A DNA stretch of 64,000 nucleotides, taken from NCBI GenBank assembly GCA_963978905.1, contig OZ022260.1, positions 10,281,725 to 10,345,724 on the forward strand, written 5' to 3'. The DNA comes from Trichostrongylus colubriformis (taxonomy: Eukaryota; Nematoda; Chromadorea; Rhabditida; Trichostrongylidae). Made by a program: the position numbers and the translations under genes. This document shows positions 1 to 13,003 of the stretch, piece by piece. The first letter of the stretch is position 1; every line of letters starts with the position of its first letter. The notes under the pieces are model-generated. The model was not told where the DNA came from. It searched no databases and was given only the letters and a program-made list of their open reading frames with translations.

Positions 1-873
1 GTTCCATGGAAAGTAAAATACCTTCCCTAGTAAAAAGTTATATGTGGCGAAATTTTCTAAGAAAAGGTATCCCCGCGCTTTATCAGAGCTACCTTCTCCA
101 ACAGCTGTTACTTTTTTACTTTTTTTATCCAGCCCACCTTTTTTCGGGCGGACTCGCCCCTTCTGGGAATAAACGGTAGGAAATAGGGGGTGTTATTCCT
201 TGGTATTTTTGTTCTTCCCCCGTCCTTTGAGAGGATCAGGCTTGGGAAAATCCATGAAAAGGGCAAAGTGCTGGGAGAATAATGGAATTGGTGGGGAATT
301 GATGCATATTTTTCTTGTACGGGAATGCTATTTCCGCGATATCGCTTATTCCTTGTTCGTCGATTGATACTATATAATGTTTTCCCTGAAATTGCTAGTT
401 CCGCTGTTCTAAGTATCTATAAGGCAGGTTCGTAGTGTGGAATTCGCGTTTTTGCGGGAATGGCAAAGGAAAGATTAGATGCGTGTCGATCGGAGGAAAT
501 GTGGAAGTTGCATTTTTGCGGTTGCGAATCTTTCTTTTTCGCGGAATTCAGTAATCTTGGATGGTGAGGCATTTCTAGGATTCACGATGTTTTGTATACA
601 AGGCTACCTTTTTTTCGTCTTCGCCTTCTTCAGATCTTGAAAAGTCGAGAATATGCTTGAAGCTCAATCGACCCGGAGACTTTTCCAATCCCGAGAATAA
701 TCTCAACAGAGAACTAAACCAACTCTCGGTGTTGATCAATTGGCGTGCTTGACAATACAGGAGCTGGTCTGGTACTTTATTGAAAGTTCTCGCGATTGTA
801 AATGTGTTTGAGTGGATTGCTTGTGCTTATCCTTATCAAATCATTCGCTATCATCTCATTTGTGTATTTATAG
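1..873. other. upstream/intronic DNA of the SAFB-like gene, no coding exon seen
   Basis: AT-rich sequence with no reading frame resembling a SAP domain on the plus strand, so the N-terminal exon(s) of the following gene probably lie left of the window. A T-rich acceptor (ending tttatag at 871-873) marks the right edge. The motif gcatttttgcgg near 510-522 recurs near 1,867-1,879 inside the next intron, which suggests a small dispersed repeat. An open stretch at 632-740 follows a cttcttcag acceptor but has no good donor and was not called. Confidence 0.5.
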
Positions 874-3800
874 GCTCTTTTGGCTGACGGACATGATCCG
901 GCAACGTATCTGTTTCGAGTGAACGAGCCTGCGGTGTCTTCAGACGGGAACGCGAAACCAATGTCGCCTTCAGCCACACCAATGGAGACCGCAGACGGCG
1001 AAAACGATTTGCAAATTTGTACGTTTCTCGTTGTTACCTATCATTTTCTAACTCGTTTCTTACTGCTATTTTCTATCGCTTGTCATTGTCAACAGGGATG
1101 GGCGAACTTGAAAATTCTATCTCACTGTCTCGCTGAGTTTTTGCTCATTGAGAAGTACGAACGACTAACTCGAGATTTCAAGAAGCGGGTTATGTGGTTT
1201 GATTGTAGGTGTGGTGTTTGCTTATCCCACAGTACGTTTGGTAGTAAAATAAATCACCTAGGAATTTTTGTCGTGAATAACAAAACAAGGGCGCTTGCTC
1301 ACGTTTCTAGAATATTGCTCTTTATCACCGTATATATAAAGACGTCAGGAAAAGGTAAAAGCATTTTGTTGGTCGCAGGGGCTGCGCTACACAATTGAGT
1401 TGAAGTATATGTACGTTATCACGTAGTTAGCATGGAGAAGTTAAGTCAGAGATAGTACCGTAAGGGAAATGCGAAGTGGCATAGTTTTTGAGGGCTGAAA
1501 TACTTGATAGAATGGTAATGCATGATGAAGTAAGAAGGGACAGAAGGTTAGATAAGACACGAGAATGAGAAGAAGCGGGAGGAATCCGGCAAGAGAGGTT
1601 TGCAGGATTAATAGTTGTGTGGAAATGGAACGAAATTGGGAAACGATGAAGAAACGGTGGGGTTAGGTCTAACAGGCTGCAGTTCAAACTGAATCTGAAG
1701 AGGAATCCTTAAATGTTACTGAGAAGGGATTCTGTTTGACCGAACAGGTTTTCACTTATATCATCAAATTCATTGATGGTCTCATACTTCAGACCAATTC
1801 GGCTCGTGTGCACGTGGGAAATGAATATCGATCTTATGCGCTTATCAGAGTTCATGTTGGTGGAATTTGCATTTTTGCGGGGCTATAGACTTGGCGGGAG
1901 TGCTAAAGATACGCATTGATTGCGAGAAACGCGAACGCGGAATTCTAGTTTTTGTGCAATGCGGAATCGTGGGATGTGCGGAAAGTGTTTGGATACGCAT
2001 CGATTGCGTGTTCTGCCCACTCGAGAGTATTAAAGAAATGTTTTCCGCATTTCCACAATTCTTCGGACCGGAACGTATTTAATCTCTTTCCGCAGATACC
2101 ACTATTCCGCACTGCCTCAAATCGCAATTTCCACACTTCTCATAATGGGTACCGTCCAGCTGTTTTCCGCGGATTCTCCATTATGAACGCTGTCTAACGT
2201 CGATGCATGAGTGAAAGTGTATGCTCTAGGGCGTGTGAGACTTCGAAACTACCTCGAAAATCCCACTTCCCATCTTCTTCTTATTTTCCTCTCTCCCCTG
2301 TGAGCGCCCTTACTTTCAAATGGACACTGATTTTGTGTGCTGTCATGCTGTAGGAGAGGGAAAGCTTCAGATGTGACTGTCTTTTCGTGCTTGCGATGCA
2401 CTTGGTTTCTCACTTATTTCAAAATGTACCTTCGCTCATCCCTGGTGATGATTCTTGTATGAAGTTGATAGGTACGAAACCTCATTCGATTACTACTAAC
2501 AATTGAAAAGTTGCGAATTCTTCTCGCAAATACTAAATACCGATTTCTTCCGTAGCGATTACGCTTCGTGTTCAAAGCTGCTTGCATGACGCGGGATCTT
2601 CCACGACACCTCCACGTAGTGTTCCAATCATTTTTGCGTTTAGCTGAAAATGGCAATGCCGCAGGTGATAAACACCAGGATACGGAGCAGATGGAAACTG
2701 ATGCAGATTCGTCGACGAAAGACAATGATAAGAAAACCGACGATTTGAATGACAGCAAAGGGCTAGTCATAGCAGATGATCAGACTGCGGTTGCTGCAAC
2801 GACGAATGACGAAGAGATGCTGGAAGATCCGCTCGTCGACGTCCCAGCCGAGGCGGCTCCTGCATCTGCTAAACCATCCGATAACAAAGTTACAGCACAA
2901 TCATCTGTTAAGACTCCTGTGCAAGCTCCCGTAAACGACGACAAAGAGAAGGACGTGGCGTCGCGTTCGATTTGGGTTCGCGGTCTTACGTCAGCCACCA
3001 AAGCCGCCGATCTCAAGGTTCGAAATCTCACTAGTCTCAGTAGTCATTGTGCGTTTTGTTGTCTGACACAATCGGTACACTGCATGCCGTTTTGAAAATT
3101 TGTTACCCACGTTTGCAGGTGTTATGTACACAATACGGCAAAGTGGTACGCGCAAAAATATACACATCGAAGAAACAATCAACATCCGCTTGCTATGGAT
3201 ATGTGACAATGGCTGATAGTGCCTCGGCCGACAAAGCAGCGGCTGCGATGCATAAAACACAAGTCAAAGGACGAACAATTTCAGTGGAGAAGGTAGAGAT
3301 TGTCATTACGCGACGAGCTGGACATTGTCATTGTCAGCAAATGCCTGTCGCCAATGCAGCAGTTGTAAATCCATCAACCCCGCTAAATACGCCAAAATAC
3401 TCAGCTGCGATAATGTGTTTCCGGTAATCCATCGACCGCACATACCTCTCGAAAGATTTCAATTGCTAGCATGGTTTCCTCGGATGGAGTAAACCTGCCT
3501 CACCGACTTTCGCCGCGTAGCCAAGCAAGACGGGACAATTTCACAATTTTTACCTGCTGATGATTAATGTTTAAGTGGTTCAGTTACCTATTTAGGCAGA
3601 TAAGTCGAAGGTCCCGGCCGTAAAATCGGCCGCGTCGACTGTAGCTCCAGCAAAGAAGGACGGTACCGCCAATGACTCAAAGCGCGATGCTGAGAAAAAG
3701 GGCAAAGATGCGGAGTCTAAAACGAAAGCGGCTAGCGAGAAGTCACAGAACGATGCCAAAGGGAAAACTGCCACCGCATCAACCTCATCTAAGCGTGAGG

Positions 3801-6800
3801 AGGCGCGTAGCAGTGATCGAAAGAGGGACGACAAGGAGAAGCGCACGTCGACCGGCGATCGACGTGACAGTGGTACGCGACGCGTTTTCGCATTCATCTT
3901 GAATGACTGGTGCTAGAATCTGTCATGAACGGATCGTTTTCCTTTTTTTTCGGCCTTTACAACATCATCACAAACTATCTTCAAACTGTTTTTTCCTTCA
4001 TAAGTATCTTCATACATGTTTCAGAGAGACCATCAAGATCATCAGATGCTAAGCGAGAAGTTGCGCGGCGATCAGCTGCTCGTGATCCTCGTAGAGGTGC
4101 TCAAAGGACTATCACCGCTGCACGTCGTTTTCCTACTCGTGGCGTCTCCTCGTATTCTCTTCGTGGACGAGTTACCCGCCCAGGTGACAGAGGTGCTTTT
4201 ATGTCATCCATTCGTCGCCCGGAGGCGATGAGTCAGCGAGATTTGTTAACAATGCTCCGACACAAAGAAGAAGAACATCGTCGTCGAGAAGCAGAAATTG
4301 AAAAAGAACGTGCTCTTGAAAGAGAACGAGAACGTATACGGTTTGAACGTGAGCAACTTGAAAAGGAGCGTCTGCAGCTACAACTGCAGGCTGCTCTTCA
4401 ACAGCAAAAACTCGCTGCAATGAATTCATCGCGCACGAAAGATAGTTATGCTCCGTCTAGCCGGTTGGTGGTTTTTGAACAGATCACTCCGAGTGGTCCT
4501 GTTGTGTGTGGACTGACGACGATGACAATGTTAGCCCAAAATACCACCAGCGTCATGTTCTGGGCAAAGTAATAAAATACTCGATTCTGCGTGAATACCA
4601 GTCAAAAAGAAGTCAGTCGACAGTTGATCGGAAACGTTCAAGAGGTCAAAGAGGCTTCCGATGTGTCCATTCTCGCCAACATCAACGTCCTTTTATCTGA
4701 ACAAAGTTACGAAGTTTTGAAGTTTGGTAATAATTGAAAAAAAACTGGTACAGTGGACATTTGGTATAAAAAGTGGTCTAAGAATCAGAGGAGTCGCTAA
4801 AATGTCAATTTTGACGACAGTTCTGTTGGGACACCCCCGGGTCCTTCGACAAAATCTACCATCGTTAGGGTGTGTGGTGTTCCATCGTCACGTATCGATA
4901 AGCCATGTGTACCTCGTCCTATACTTCACATTCTCCATTCAACATTTTTTGAAATCTTGAATTGCGTACTGAGTTCAAATCCAGAAGCATGGGTCTTGCT
5001 TGGAGCGTCTGTGAAGGCGCATTCAGTTGCCGGATACAGTGTGATTTGAGTGGAAACTATTACATGAACTAACAGTGTTTACTGCAGGTTTTTCTTGTTC
5101 GTGTATGCACATTGAAGAATAGACCTCGACTGGGATGCGTAGTTGCTTCAGCTCAATAAAGCTGCAGATATATTGTTCAAAATTGCAGCAGGGTCCCACT
5201 TAAAGAAGCAAATTTCAGAGTATTGATGTGTTTTGTTGAGTGAAAAGCACGCACCTCCATATCGAGATGTTATTCTTGCGTGCGCATGCTGACGGACTGA
5301 TACATTTTCAAAAAACAGTTTGTGAAACAACTTTAACTTCACTGAGTCGTCGTCAGTCGACATACTGCAGGATCTCTTGACGTTATGCTCTCTGATTTCT
5401 GTATTCTTTACAATCTTTTTGTACAGAGGAAGTCGACATGCGGAATATCGTTCGTCTCGTGATGGCAGAGGAGAAAAGATGAGTTCTTCGTCATCTCACC
5501 ATCGTTCAACAGGTGACAGCCGACGAGGTGCGCCCGAATCGCGATCGCGTCATGGCGGAAGCGGTGACAGGTTCGTTTTTTTTCTAAATCCCGGTTCCCC
5601 ATTGTTCCAAAATGGGTGCGTGTCCTCAAAATGTAGTAGTTGGAAATCGCTTCAGGACCCAACTTAGGCTGCGCCTCTAGCTCGCATACGGGTGTGTACC
5701 CTTATGTCAGGATTCCCCACCGCGGCACGTCGCAAGCGAAGCTGTGCGGACGGATAAAGGCGCCATGTTGTTGGGTCCCGAAGTCAACTGCGTATGCGCC
5801 CCTAGTATTACCGTGTAATCGTTCCAAAAATTGCGACGCGCATTGCTCGCACACACTGCGTCGCACGCCGCTCGTCTTCGAGCGAAACCCCGACATAAAC
5901 GATTTCCTCCCTTATGTCAGAGTTTCGCTCGAACCTGACACATACCGCGTCCCGTTTCTACGCCGTCAGGATTTTCTTTCATACTGACACACACTCCTTT
6001 TGCCGTTCCTAGTTTTGCATGTAAATTTGATTCTTTTAGATCTGATCGTGATCGCTCAGAGCACAAAGCGACATCGGCGACAAGTAAGTCTTTGCAGCTT
6101 TTGGATATACCACGCGGATCAAGTGAAATATTTTTCAGGTCGTGAACGCAGTCGTCATGATTCATACGGTTCCTCGAGTCGCTCAGCAAGACCTGCGTCG
6201 TACTCAAGTAGTGTTAAGGACTATGACCGCGGATACGCTTCGTCGCGGTGAGCCTCTTCCTGTGAAATTTTTTGTCACTGGATTCACTTTTTTGCCATTT
6301 TCACGTAATTATTTTGATTATTTATTTTTGCTTCAGAGGCACTCATTCATACAGCAACGGAAGAGGCAGTTCTTCGTACTTTGGTAACAGCAGGGATGCC
6401 TATAGCTCCAGTTCAAGTAAGTTACTTATTATAGATGATCACCCATGGATTGTATTGTCGGGGATCTTACGTCGGGAGTGGTGCGACGTGCTGTCAGTCC
6501 TACTTTTGAGGTGATCGGTTGGTGTTGGTAGCTGGCTCTTAGTAACCAATCATGGCTGGGGAAAGACTGAAAGCTCGACAGCACTGCTCTAGGCATAGCT
6601 TGTCCCCAGCTTGCTGTTCAATAACTACCTAACGATATCAATTAGGACCAGCATATGGTTCATCTTCATCTTGGGTAGGCAGTGGAGGATCTGGATTAGG
6701 TGGTCATTCGAGCAGCACATCAGCATGGACTAGAGGAGCAACTGGTCAGTGGATTCGGATCAGTTTAGCTCTGTAAATCCTATTTGATGTGGTTGAGTTA

Positions 6801-6910
6801 ATGAATCGAGTATTCTAGGAGCTGGAGGCTGGGCCGCGTTTGGAAGTGGTGGCGGTGGTGGATCTAGCGGTGTACGTTATGACTATGACAAATATCAGCA
6901 GCGTTTCTAA
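874..6910 (+). CDS. SAFB/SLTM-like scaffold attachment factor (RRM, charged coiled coil, RG/S-rich tail), 5' partial
   Basis: Eleven exons join in phase: 874-1018, 2644-3017, 3119-3292, 3596-3872, 4025-4463, 5427-5570, 6040-6083, 6139-6247, 6337-6416, 6646-6744 and 6819-6910. They total 1,977 nt (658 codons plus TAA), with GT..AG at every intron. The order is: a short acidic segment opening ALLADGHDP that looks like the tail of a SAP domain, an acidic D/E/S-rich region, then an RRM split over exons 2 and 3 (RNP2-like SIWVRGL, RNP1-like ACYGYVTM, ending ISVEK). A K/E/D/S-rich linker, an R/E-rich helix (RHKEEEHRRREAEIEKERA and following) and a G/S/Y/R tail ending YDKYQQRF complete it. Families of this layout bind scaffold/matrix attachment DNA and RNA in the nucleus. 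The RRM wording VRGLTSATKAADLK and QYGKVVRAKI is typical of SAFB/SLTM. The true start and the SAP domain are outside the window. Family is seen; exact orthology is inferred. Confidence 0.88.
5691..5960 (+). repeat. MITE-like repeat copy in a SAFB-gene intron
   Basis: It starts ggtgtgtacccttatgtcag and shares the next ~250 bases at moderate identity with the element at 9365-9616 (shared cgtcgcaagcgaagc, gccatgtt, ttgggtccc, attaccgtgta, ccgctcgtc). It sits wholly in the 5571-6039 intron. The right terminus is degenerate, with a second gttttcgctcgaacctgaca-type repeat, so its end is approximate. Confidence 0.6.
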
Positions 6911-9364
6911 ATCGATATCGTGAAATGTTATGTTTTGTAAAGACTGGTGTTGAATATTATTCCGACATTCACGTATTCTGATTTGAATATTTATTTGTTC
7001 ATATATCTCTTGTTCTGAATGTTCTCATGTTTCTGCCACAATATATCATCTGATGGATGTTTTACTGTTGGCTTTGTCTGTTTCCAATGTATCATTACAG
7101 TATGTTGTGTTCGTGTGTATCAGTCAATTATGATAAATAGAGAAAACCGAAGTGAATTGAAATGATTTGTGGTTTACTCCCTTTGTATCCGTAATGCATG
7201 ATGCAGGTGCGGGAGGCGTCATTGTCTTGTGCACAGTCATTGGACAGAATTTCGCATTAGAATATCTATTTGTGGGTTTTCCTTTATCGGTCTAGGATAT
7301 GAAGGGAAGCGGGGGCATCCGTATTTACGCAGAATGGATGTCTCCCCTATCCAGTAGGCCTACATGGGCCCATCCAATATGCCCTGCCTACTTAGCTAGG
7401 CGGTGCTTCTCGGCCTGTGGGAACGCAAGGGTATTTTTGCCAAGTTTTTCCATTGCACAAATGGTGGAGCGCTTGCATATATAAGGTGTGAAACAAGCCT
7501 TGGTAAGCTCCTGAAAACTCGATCTTGTGGTTGTGGTTGTACTGGCGAAAAATGGAATTTGTCCACGGGTTTTCAGAGAATGCTGTAACATCATTAGCAT
7601 CGTTCGGATTCATTGGCACACAGACCATTTTCCTGCTTTTTTTTTATTATGCAAATGTAGGTTGATCATGGAACTTGTTGTCTAGAGACGTGCCAAGGTC
7701 AAGAAGGTAGATATTATCGTTTGTCAATGGCTCTAGAAAATCCCCACCAGGCCGTCAGATGTGGATTTTGGATGTTCTGAAAAAAAGCTTCCGCGCCTTC
7801 AGATTGGACTGAAGATATGTAGTTAAGAAGATATGAGAACGGAGAATTTTCGTCGATACCCACGAGAGATGAAAGAAATGCCAAAATTGGTTACAGATGA
7901 AAATTAAGACTCGGAATTGGAAATCGATCGTCGGGAGCGTGCTTTGTCTCGCTCACAAAGAAGCTCTTTTTGTTTCGCGATTATGCGCAAACGCATTCAT
8001 CCGTTGGGAATAGTGTGCGAGAAAAACTCCCTTCGAGAGATCCATTTGGTGCCAATCATTATAAAGCGGTTAAGTGGGGGGTCTTGATGAGTTCTTAAAA
8101 AACCTTGGAATCAGCATGCGGTCGCAGGACGGCTAGTAGCAGGAAAGATCGCGAAAAACCTATTGAAAGCGGTGATTTGCGTTTCTAAAAGAAGAAAGGT
8201 TTTTTTCTGAAGCCTCGAGTAGACCACAGAGGAAGTTGGCTTTTTTCGAGGATTTATTCGCTTCAGTCTAACGTGACTCTCGAAATAGGATCTGCGCGAT
8301 TTGAAGACAGTGATAGGAGTTTAAGTATAATTGAACTCTTGAAATAGATTATCCAAATGTGATCTAGGGTTCCTAGAAGTCTGTATGGTGCGAGATACTA
8401 GGTGGAAGGACCTACCCCGATCTTCAAAAAAGAATGTTTTCCAGCAGCTACCACTCAATTTATATCGGCCCGCCCTTTTTTTTAGCCTTGCCCGCCTACT
8501 TTCGGAATCAGGTGGTGAAAATTGACCCCCTTTTTCAGGTTTGTGATCGTTTCATTCCATCATCTCTTCACTTTCGAACTACTGTGGAAGTCGACTTCCT
8601 TATTCAATGATCTTTCATATTCAGCATAAACCACCCTACCACTACCTTTAAGCATGTCTAAATCCAGTGGAGTGCCCATACCAACAAGCCCACTTCCAGT
8701 ATCTCTACTTTCTAATTTTTTCCTCTTCTATGTACATCTCTATTTGTTCGCTACTTAGCATATCTACTTTTTTATTTTACTATACTCCAGAATTACTCCT
8801 TTCGGTGCATTCAAAGGAGTAACGGCAACGAAAGGAGTAATTCGGAGGTTGTAAAATAAAAAAAGCGACGGCAAAGAAGTTGATAGTGGAAAAGCACGTC
8901 ACTCTCAATTTCAGGGAGCAATAAGTTCCGGGCCGAATCATTAACTGCCGCGCTATTCCATTGATTCGTGACGCTGCGCGGCCCGAATATATCGTTGTTT
9001 CCCCTCATGTTTTTTTCCGGCCTGCTTTTTGGAAACTTCATCATTTTCTCCAGTTCATTAATTTTTTTGCAAATTTAAAAATATTTTTCGATGTATCCCT
9101 TCATATGAATTGTTGTAGTATGTTTTTGGTCAAGCACTGGAGGGGTCATAATTTGGGGCGTGTTAGGGAGAGGGTAAGCAGAAGTGAGCTTTGAATGCTC
9201 TAGGGTTGGACATATATGTCGAGTTCAGTAATCGTTGATCAAGGAATCTCGAACGGGGTAGAGTTTTGGAGTCGCTAAAGATAAGGTAGTACGAATGTGA
9301 ATCGATCGACGGCCTCTTTGATATGACTTTTTAATCTACCAGTCGGGTGAACTCGGGGGAGGGT
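6911..9364. other. 3' UTR and intergenic DNA without a recognisable gene
   Basis: The first ~250 bases are probably SAFB-like 3' UTR: T-rich, with no perfect AATAAA seen and gataaa near 7,132. The rest has only short scattered open frames without splice logic. An imperfect foldback lies at about 8,762-8,866: arms ttttttattttacta... / ...tgtaaaataaaaaaa with the inner inverted pair attactcctttcg / cgaaaggagtaat. No RNA gene was recognised. Confidence 0.5.
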
Positions 9365-9616
9365 GGTGTGTACCCTTATGTTAGGATTTCGCACCGTGGC
9401 GTGTCGCAAGCGAAGCGATGCGGAGGAGCTAATGATGCCATGTTTTTGGGTCCCCAAGCGACCAGAAATTAACTGTGTATGGTTACCCCCCCCCCCCCCC
9501 CAGCATTACCGTGTATCGCTCCAACCATAAGACCCAATATAGCGGTGTACATAGCTGGCACACCGCGTCGCATACCGCTCGTCGTGGTGCGAAATCCTGA
9601 CCTGAGGGTACACACC
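9365..9616. mobile_element. non-autonomous TIR element (MITE), GGTGTGTACCC family
   Basis: About 250 bp with terminal inverted repeats: left ggtgtgtacccttatgttag followed by gatttcgcacc, right ggtgcgaaatcctgacctga followed by gggtacacaccc. No coding sequence. It carries a run of about 16 C near 9,487-9,502. A second copy is at 5691. A clear target-site duplication was not identified, so the superfamily is unknown. Confidence 0.75.
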
Positions 9617-10299
9617 CAGGGGAGGGGCTGTCCATAAGGATCTTCCTCAACGCGGAACTTGAGCTGGGTGTTATCTTTATGAGTCGGTCGTGTGGGACGA
9701 ATAGCAGGTAGGGTTTGTGGATTCTACCTATCTCTCCTGAAAAGTGCTTTTACAAGGGTGAAACAGGTTCTCCTAATGTAAGGAAGGGGTTTTCTGCTAC
9801 GCCAGAAATAGCTTGTCCGCAACGAAGCTCCTTTTCTTCGAGATGTTGTCTCCCCCTCAATAGATAGCACTGAGGGCTTTTTTTTCCATGAAGGGACACC
9901 AGAAAAGGATTGGAAGACATTTCCGAGAAGTACTTCCGACATATCTGAAGTTTTCGTCTCTCTCCTCATCGCGTCCTAACACGAACACAGGAGCTCTTTC
10001 TATCTGAGCTAAATTCCATCAGAAGTTTATTCCTGTAGGCATTAAAGCTCAGTTACGTCAATGCAGCTGAGAGAGCTCTAAGTCTTGTGGGCCGCTCCCA
10101 TTTCGTTTCCGAGCAAGACCATTTGATTTTCTGTTTACGTGAGGTGCTGCACCCCTGAACGATGGGTGCTTGGCCTAAGGGGATAGAATATCAAAAACGG
10201 GCGTGAAAATCAGCCATTTGGCACAGAACCTGCACCCTGGCCACATAACAGCTGCCAAGTTCACCCCACCCTGATCACGCAACAGCTACCATGTATACC
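9617..10299. other. no feature recognised
   Basis: Ordinary-looking intergenic DNA. The minus-strand frame at 9,724-9,969 has no splice context or family resemblance and is treated as chance. Confidence 0.35.
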
Positions 10300-11590
10300 C
10301 CTCCCATCTTTCCACCATGCCTGCTCCTTTTGTATCGTCTGTATCGTACCAATAACTTCTGGGTTCCCTCACTAGATTCACTGAGAATTCTTTTTCAAGC
10401 CGGGATTGGATCTTTTTTCGTCTTGATAGGTAGGTGATACGAGCCGACGGCACAGGTCGGTTGTTGCAAAAATCACGTAGACCTGCTGTACCGATCGGGT
10501 ATCGATAAAGCGCGCCAAAACCATCCACAGGGTAATCAGTGCGCCTCGACCACGATAGTCAACCTGCCCCTTACTTTTGGCATCCCTTTGTTTCAATGCC
10601 TTTTCTTTGCACTCAATATGGATTAACTGGTGGTTCTTTTTTACGCTGAGAGTTTTCTTAAAGTCCAGTCGTGGCCTTTTCGTAATGGACATTCAAGAAT
10701 CGATAATTGATGGATCTTTTTAGGTGACTTGATGGTAGTTCGGGTCCTCCTGTGCTCATTTTCCCCCTACCGATGCGAAGAACAGACTTTGAGCGGCTTG
10801 TCGAGCTTAGATGCCCTCAGACTTTGCTTAATTTTTTTTCTTCCCGAATTTTGTTCGGCAATGCTTCTTTCGAACACCTTCGATTCATTTCCAAGGTTCT
10901 TTTTTTCGTTGTGTAATTCTAAATCCAGCGCCCGAAAGGTAGCGGGATGTGTCGCCCACTGATGCCAGGTAAGAAGGAGATTCAGGAAAATCGGGATGTC
11001 CCTTCTTAATATCCTCGTTTGCAGGTGTGCGACGTGAAAGTGGTACAGTCTTATGATCCACTGGACCGCGCCGCCAGGACCACAGGTACTGCATGCATAT
11101 TTACTGCTAGCATTCCCACTGCATCTTAATTCGTATTTTCAGATCCTCATGGGCGACTGTGGTACGCGAAAGGCACCGGCAGTTTTCTGTGGTCGACGAC
11201 GAAGGAGCGTTCCCTCCCGTAAGTCTCTATAGCTGTTGTCCTCGTCTTCACATGCCACGTTCAGGTGCGTGTGCGTCCTTCTCTGTCCCCCTGTCCCGTA
11301 GTGTCTATGTAATCCAAATCTGTTGCATGCGACGCCCATATGGGTGTCCATCCGCGTCGGTTCGCGTCTTTCCCTCTGTTCGTGGCTGTCCACGTCCTTG
11401 TGTGTCTGTCTGTCCGTGTGCATTGTGTGCTTACTCATCTGTGTGCTGTCCGTCCATCCATCTACGCCCAGCTGTCCGTGTATGCCCGTGTCTATCTGTT
11501 TCCTTATCTGCGTGGACGCACCCATGCCTGTGTGTCTGCTGTTTCCGGCTGTCTATCTGTCTGCTGTTACATCCGCCTTCCGTCTTTTGT
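10300..11590 (+). repeat. left arm of a large inverted segmental duplication
   Basis: This stretch recurs in reverse orientation at about 15,810-17,530. Matched blocks include 10,378-10,660 with 17,230-17,530 (gtgatttttgcaacaaccga-type), 10,745-10,930 with 17,020-17,200, the intron-like ccaggtaagaaggagat...cctcgtttgcaggtgtgcga block at 10,970-11,035, the exon-like block at 11,143-11,240, and a CTGTC/GACAG-rich tail at 11,290-11,580. The arms are diverged and differ by indels, so the duplication is not recent. About 4.2 kb separates the arms. Confidence 0.8.
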
Positions 11591-12450
11591 CTGTCTCCAT
11601 TGTTGTGGGTAGCACTTTTGTCCCAAAGGAATCGCTCACAAATCGGTCGCTTCGGGAATTTCAGGGCTGATGCTGCCGAAGTAGTGTTGTCAGTTGTTAT
11701 GGTCAGTACAGGACTCTCCAGTAATGTGCGAGAAGGCCCTTCTGATTTCCTCCTATTTAATCCTTTATACTCCTTTTTTCTTCTTTGATCACCGTTTATC
11801 GATTGTCTCATACACAGTTTTTCTTCTATCCTTTCACGTGCCGCTTCATTTCTTCTCTTGTAGGTACTGAGAGGGGCAACTCAACCGACTGGTGGTTACC
11901 ATAGTTTCTACGAGAGGGCTTGCATGGATCAATTAAAGACATCAGGCACGGCAATTTGGATAGATGGTTGAATATAAAAGTTGGGAGCTACTTAGTGCAA
12001 CATGAACAAAGAACGGAATGCAACGATCAAAAACCCATGTACTAAAACCCTCCTTCCACCTTTGGACACATCAAGGAAAGCTTGCTTACCTCGCATCACT
12101 GCATGAGGTTTAGCGACGAACAAGCCAAGCCGTGATGGTCTCTCCGCCCACCAAGGCTGCTCTCGCTGCACTACTACAGGGTCCGACAAAAGACGCGTCT
12201 TTCATCGCGAGTTTCGCCACAGCCACAAAGTCTGCGACCCATTCGTGTCGCAGACTTCATTTACAGGGAACATGTTTCCACTCTTGACTTCACCACCCCC
12301 CCCCCCCCCTTTGATGTTGCATTTGATTTGCTGTCAATTGGCAGTTCAGATGAGGATTACATGGATTGCATGGGTATCGAACCAACGAACTTGTTTGTCA
12401 CTGGGCGCTGTCATTGGTACACAGCAATGTTACAGAGGGGACAATCTTGA
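11025..12450 (+). pseudogene. candidate decayed multi-exon gene inside and beyond the duplication
   Basis: Three segments join in phase: 11025-11085 (after cctcgtttgcag, starting VCDVKVVQSYDPLD, donor caggtactg), 11143-11218 (after gtattttcag, reading DPHGRLWYAKGTGSFLW, donor cccgtaagt) and 12345-12450 (after caattggcag, reading SDEDYMDCMGIEP to a TGA). The product is not recognised. The exon-intron blocks are conserved in the inverted copy (16,190-16,990), which suggests a once-functional spliced gene. Upstream of 11025 no in-phase exon is found: the segment ending at the 10,970 donor meets a stop. A reading frame just past 12,450 (IYYDETYVLSMRDKKLYHVV) could be a further exon but does not join cleanly. 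Either decayed or mis-modelled. Confidence 0.35.
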
Positions 12451-12727
12451 AAACTTGATCTCAGCCCCGATATACTACGACGAGACCTACGTTTTGTCTA
12501 TGCGCGATAAAAAGTTATATCACGTGGTAGACGGCGTCGCGAAAAATGAGAATTCGCAAATACGTGGTTCTGGGAGGTACAGCCGATACCTTGAGTTCCC
12601 TCTTTCTTTTCTGCCCATGGAAACTGTTCCTTTATTCATACCTGCCTTACTCGCTTCTTTCATTCACTCTGGAAGCGCTTTTCTCTGCTTTCATCGATTT
12701 CTCAATTTCTTCTGCTCTCAGGCGATT

Positions 12728-13003
12728 TAAAGGAATCGTGCAGTAAAAGACTTTCTCTGTTTTCCATACATTCATGTTGTATTTGCCCAATAAGAGTAGT
12801 ATGTACAGTTTCACGTGAAAAAGCGAGAATTGGGCTGGGATACTGCTCCTCAAAGTGGTGGCTGAGGGGCAGAGCCCCAGGGTAAATGCCCGTACCATCG
12901 TCTGCCGCGGTCGGAGACGCTTAGTGAGAACACGAATATGTAAAGTCTCGTTTTTTGTCATAGACCGCCGAGGACGACGGGGCGGACATTCACTATTTAC
13001 GTG
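12728..13003 (+). repeat. partial copy of the foldback family seen at 15,061-15,495
   Basis: Shares ggaatcgtgca, gactttctctgtt, tgttgtatttgc, aataagag, tttcacg, ggctgggatactgc, gtggc(t/c)gaggggc, taaatgcc and cggtcggagacg with the left arm of the complete element. Only one arm is well preserved. A related core also occurs at 46,440-46,530. Confidence 0.65.

Noticed and set aside
4572..4734. 53-codon plus frame (VSRQLIGNVQEVKEASDVS and following) inside the large SAFB-gene intron
   Set aside because: Protein-like, but the flanking SAFB exons join in phase without it and no partner exons exist; perhaps a decayed element.
10378..10692. 104-codon minus frame with a relative at 17,330-17,527
   Set aside because: Frame differs between the copies and is broken by indels; treated as part of the inverted duplication.
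11139..11811. Long open frames on both strands (C/S/V/R-rich and T/D/R/Q-rich, over 100 codons)
   Set aside because: They lie on CTGTC/GACAG low-complexity DNA, which is open in several frames at once; composition artefact.
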